Assembly: GCF_000014005.1 (NCBI RefSeq)
Contig: NC_008009.1
Location: 4,960,001-5,024,000, forward strand
DNA from: Candidatus Koribacter versatilis Ellin345
Lineage (GTDB): Bacteria; Acidobacteriota; Terriglobia; Terriglobales; Acidobacteriaceae
Direction of reading: 5' to 3'
DNA: 64,000 nt
Shown here: positions 62,075-64,000 of the stretch, in pieces
How the letters are laid out: every line of letters starts with the position of its first letter
How positions within the stretch are numbered: position 1 is the stretch's first letter
Program-made: the position numbers and the translations under genes
Notes under the pieces: generated by a model
What the model was told of the DNA's origin: nothing
The model's database searches: none
Seen by the model: only the letters and a program-made list of their open reading frames with translations

Positions 62075-62962
62075 CTAGTCGTTCAACATCCGCAGCGCTT
62101 TCACCACCGTCACGTACATGCGATTGAACGACGCGGTCAGTCCGCCGATCTCATCCTTCGAGTGCACCGTCACTTCCGGAACTTCGAGATCCCCACGGCT
62201 CACGCGATCCGCCATAGCCGAAAGCTTTCTCACCGGACTAATAACGACGACGAACAGAGCGGCGTCAATCGCCAACAAGATAAATAAGAAGGTGAGGACG
62301 AGGTACGTCATCAGCGTCTTGAATGCCTTGTCGGCAATCTGGATCGGCACCGACGTTGGGACCGAGACGATCTGCGCGGCATTGATTTCGCCCGTCTTCC
62401 ATCCGAAACCGTTCGACGGACCATAGCTGTTCAACAATGCAGCGGGAGCCATTGACGGCACATCGTGGCACTCGAGACAGCTCTGCTTCACTTGGATTGG
62501 ATGCGCGAGGTACAACGCAACCCCGGTCGGCGTCGAACGCTCGCCAATGATCTCGGTTTGTTCAGGATGGTTGCGGAAAGAGTTGATGATGTCGGCTTCG
62601 TAGTCTTCGGCGCGGTCTTTCGGGTTCGTCGGATTTAGCGCCGCTTCTTTATATGTGTAATCAGAATACTTTTTGCGAAGGCGATTGAAGCTGGTGGTCG
62701 CGCCGTAAGCAGGAACCGTCTGCGGAATGAATTCGTTCTCGTGTCCCGTGACCTTCTGCAGTAAAGGCTTCAGTTCTTCCGAGGTATAGTCGCGCGTCGC
62801 CTTCGCGCTCTCCATCATGAGTTTCGCCTGCTGCACCACCTGGGAGCGCGCGTTCTCCATCAGGAAGCTATAGGAAATTTTGGCGACGATGGCCAGACCA
62901 ATGCCGGCAAGCAAAATGAAGATCAAATTGAACTTCAGCAACAGCTTCAAAGGCAGCCTCAC
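62075..62962 (-). CDS. membrane c-type haem sensor: DUF3365 (Tll0287-like) plus HAMP, no output domain
   Basis: 295 residues from GTG at 62962; the open frame further upstream runs into the tRNA gene and is rejected. Helix 1 at 10-30, a periplasmic DUF3365 domain 35-210 with one haem-binding C162-x2-C165-H166 (QSCLECHD), helix 2 at 217-242, then HAMP 243-290 (PVRKLSAMADRVSRGDLEVPEV, DEIGGLTASFNRM). The protein ends right after HAMP, with no kinase, methyl-accepting or cyclase domain. A redox or gas signal could be passed to another protein, for example the kinase encoded convergently (inference). Confidence 0.9.
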   Translation of the reverse strand: MRLPLKLLLKFNLIFILLAGIGLAIVAKISYSFLMENARSQVVQQAKLMMESAKATRDYTSEELKPLLQKVTGHENEFIPQTVPAYGATTSFNRLRKKYSDYTYKEAALNPTNPKDRAEDYEADIINSFRNHPEQTEIIGERSTPTGVALYLAHPIQVKQSCLECHDVPSMAPAALLNSYGPSNGFGWKTGEINAAQIVSVPTSVPIQIADKAFKTLMTYLVLTFLFILLAIDAALFVVVISPVRKLSAMADRVSRGDLEVPEVTVHSKDEIGGLTASFNRMYVTVVKALRMLND

Positions 62963-63049
62963 GGAAACCAGGGGATCAGCGGAAGTGCAAGGATTGTTGC
63001 ACGAAAAACGTGTGGGGTGAAGCCTATCGCGTGAAGAGGCTTTTGCACT

Positions 63050-63126
63050 TGGTGGCGGCGCGTGGACTCGAACCACGGACCTACGGATTATGAGACCGTC
63101 GCTCTAACCAGCTGAGCTACGCCGCC
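63050..63126 (-). tRNA. tRNA-Met (anticodon CAT), CCA encoded
   Basis: 77 bases. Acceptor GGCGGCG/CGCCGCC, D-arm GCTC-AGCTGGTTA-GAGC, anticodon loop CTCATAA, variable TAGGTC, T-arm GTGG-TTCGAGT-CCAC and encoded CCA. The anticodon stem has a U-U mismatch at its loop-closing pair. CAT could also mean initiator or Ile2 (CAU modified); the G1-C72 pair excludes a classical initiator, and the sequence fits elongator Met. Confidence 0.93.
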
Positions 63127-63743
63127 ATTTGGAAGGCAGGGCCGCGGATTGCGGCCTGAAGAAATGCGACACGGACGCATCGCATCTTCATTGATTTTAA
63201 GCGGCACGTAGAGGGGTGTCAAACGCGCGGCCATGCCCAGCAACAGTGATCCAGCGTTGAAAGCACTGTTGTTGAATGCAACAACACTTCTTTATCGGAC
63301 TTGCCAATACGAATTCGACAAACCGCGTTTTGCGGCTGTGATTCGCTCCAACCCAATGATTATGCGGGTGTCCGGCACTCAGAATGCGACCATCGCCTAT
63401 GTGCATAGCTCACGTGGTCATGTGATGTTGGTCACTGAACCCGCACCGTCATTCCGGCGATAAACCACATCACGCCCACGAGACGGTTCCTGCGATGGGC
63501 GGTGGATTCTCAGGGAACAGGTGGGTGGAGATCCGGGCAGCACGGTGCGCGCGTCATCAATCCTTATTTAGTGGTCAGTCATTCATAGTTGTTGCGCCGT
63601 TGGGTTCCTTCGCTTACCTCCCGTCATGCGCGCAGGCGCGTTCGCTGCGATGTCGTGAGTTCCATTTGATGTGGAACGGCTCGCTGCCGGAGTGCATCCG
63701 GCGCGGGCCAGAAGTGTAATCCCCGATGGGCGAGAAGGCACTC
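63127..63743. other. 617-base gap before the hydrogenase gene
   Basis: It holds one doubtful small frame (63233-63463) and a hairpin GCCGGA-GTGCA-TCCGGC at 63687-63703. No clear promoter is seen. Base composition is slightly less GC-rich than neighbouring genes. Confidence 0.4.
63233..63463 (+). CDS. doubtful 76-residue frame
   Basis: MPSNSDPALKALLLNATTLL ... VHSSRGHVMLVTEP. No ribosome site, mixed codon use and no recognised family. Listed only because it is the best frame in an otherwise empty stretch. Confidence 0.25.
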   Translation: MPSNSDPALKALLLNATTLLYRTCQYEFDKPRFAAVIRSNPMIMRVSGTQNATIAYVHSSRGHVMLVTEPAPSFRR

Positions 63744-64000
63744 ATGTCGAAGAAGCCGACGATTGAAGAACATCTGAAAGCAACTGGTGTGACGCGGAGA
63801 AGTTTCGTTCAGCTCTGCGGAATGCTGATGGCGGCAGCCCCAATAGGCTTGTCGCTCACGAGCAAGGCTTCCGCACAGGAAGTCGCCAAGGTCGTCGGCA
63901 AAGCGAAGCGACCCTCGGTGATCTGGTTGCACTTCCAGGATTGCACCGGTTGTACCGAGACGTTGTTGCGTACATCGGCTCCCGACGTCGCGCACCTCAT
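63744..64000 (+). CDS. [NiFe]-hydrogenase small subunit, 5' part only
   Basis: The first 85 codons are visible and the frame runs off the window. ATG at 63744 has AAGG about 7 bases upstream; an in-frame ATG at 63726 is the alternative. Twin-arginine signal TRRSFVQLCG with a following hydrophobic stretch (MLMAAAPIGLSL) and ASA cleavage site near residue 44. The mature protein starts with PSVIWLHFQDCTGCTETLLR, the N-terminal motif that supplies ligands to the proximal iron-sulfur cluster. Tat-exported small subunits belong to membrane-bound or periplasm-facing uptake hydrogenases (group 1). The large subunit should follow outside the window. Confidence 0.95.
   Translation, partial: MSKKPTIEEHLKATGVTRRSFVQLCGMLMAAAPIGLSLTSKASAQEVAKVVGKAKRPSVIWLHFQDCTGCTETLLRTSAPDVAHL

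Overview
The window looks like a chromosomal segment of an acidobacterium of the class Terriglobia, near Candidatus Koribacter. This is inferred from gene content, not from a search. The pointers are a large Oar-type TonB receptor with an N-terminal carboxypeptidase-like domain, a CadC-type winged helix fused through a membrane helix to a PD40 beta-propeller, a serine/threonine kinase of acidobacterial type, an S53-like secreted protease with Ig-like repeats, and moderately high GC with short compact operons. I see no insertion sequence, prophage or CRISPR array.

Layout. 1-7676: TonB receptor (its 3' end lies outside the window), secreted serine hydrolase, AhpD-like protein, a small secreted protein and an S9 peptidase. 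7814-8549: a possible small gene and copy A of a structured repeat. 8550-12893: TPR/aspartic protease, cyclic-nucleotide-binding protein and membrane histidine kinase, all on the minus strand. 13041-16777: LolA-like protein and a large glycine-rich surface protein. 16858-20157: degenerate phosphotransferase, ExbD, HNH nuclease, ComF. 20435-27533: OPT transporter, then a tight plus-strand run yggS, DUF167, SSS symporter, AlkD-like, M24 peptidase and two small membrane proteins. 27570-38051: GNAT gene and the minus-strand translation/transcription operon rimP-nusA-infB-DUF503-rbfA-nrnA, followed by a membrane protein and a GT39-type transferase, with a readable promoter and a leader terminator. 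38302-48529: broken HEAT-like gene, alpha/beta hydrolase, alanine racemase, S53-like protease, a stand-alone copy of that protease's prodomain, dnaB, a 0.7 kb structured non-coding gap, and a SurA-like isomerase. 48735-53258: M49-like peptidase, small membrane protein, fmt, rsmB. 53326-53692: repeat copy B. 53690-59217: PASTA protein, PBP1a-type synthase, an S41-family protein lacking its catalytic residues, Sel1 protein. 59400-64000: winged-helix/propeller protein, Ser/Thr kinase, DUF3365-HAMP haem sensor, tRNA-Met and the 5' end of a [NiFe]-hydrogenase small subunit.

How the parts work together. Housekeeping modules are clear: the translation/transcription operon, fmt-rsmB, peptidoglycan synthesis (alr, the PBP and PASTA proteins) and replication (dnaB). 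Around them lies secreted proteolysis (S9, S12-like, S53-like, M49-like, S41-like, SurA) and envelope or signalling functions.

The strongest unexplained signals are: (1) a 370-390 bp dispersed element in two copies, with co-varying hairpins and an edge that falls on a TAG stop codon; (2) a secreted protein that is only a protease prodomain, next to the protease carrying the same prodomain; (3) an S41 protease in which both catalytic residues are replaced; (4) a terminator in the rimP-nusA-infB leader; (5) a hairpin-rich non-coding region beside dnaB.
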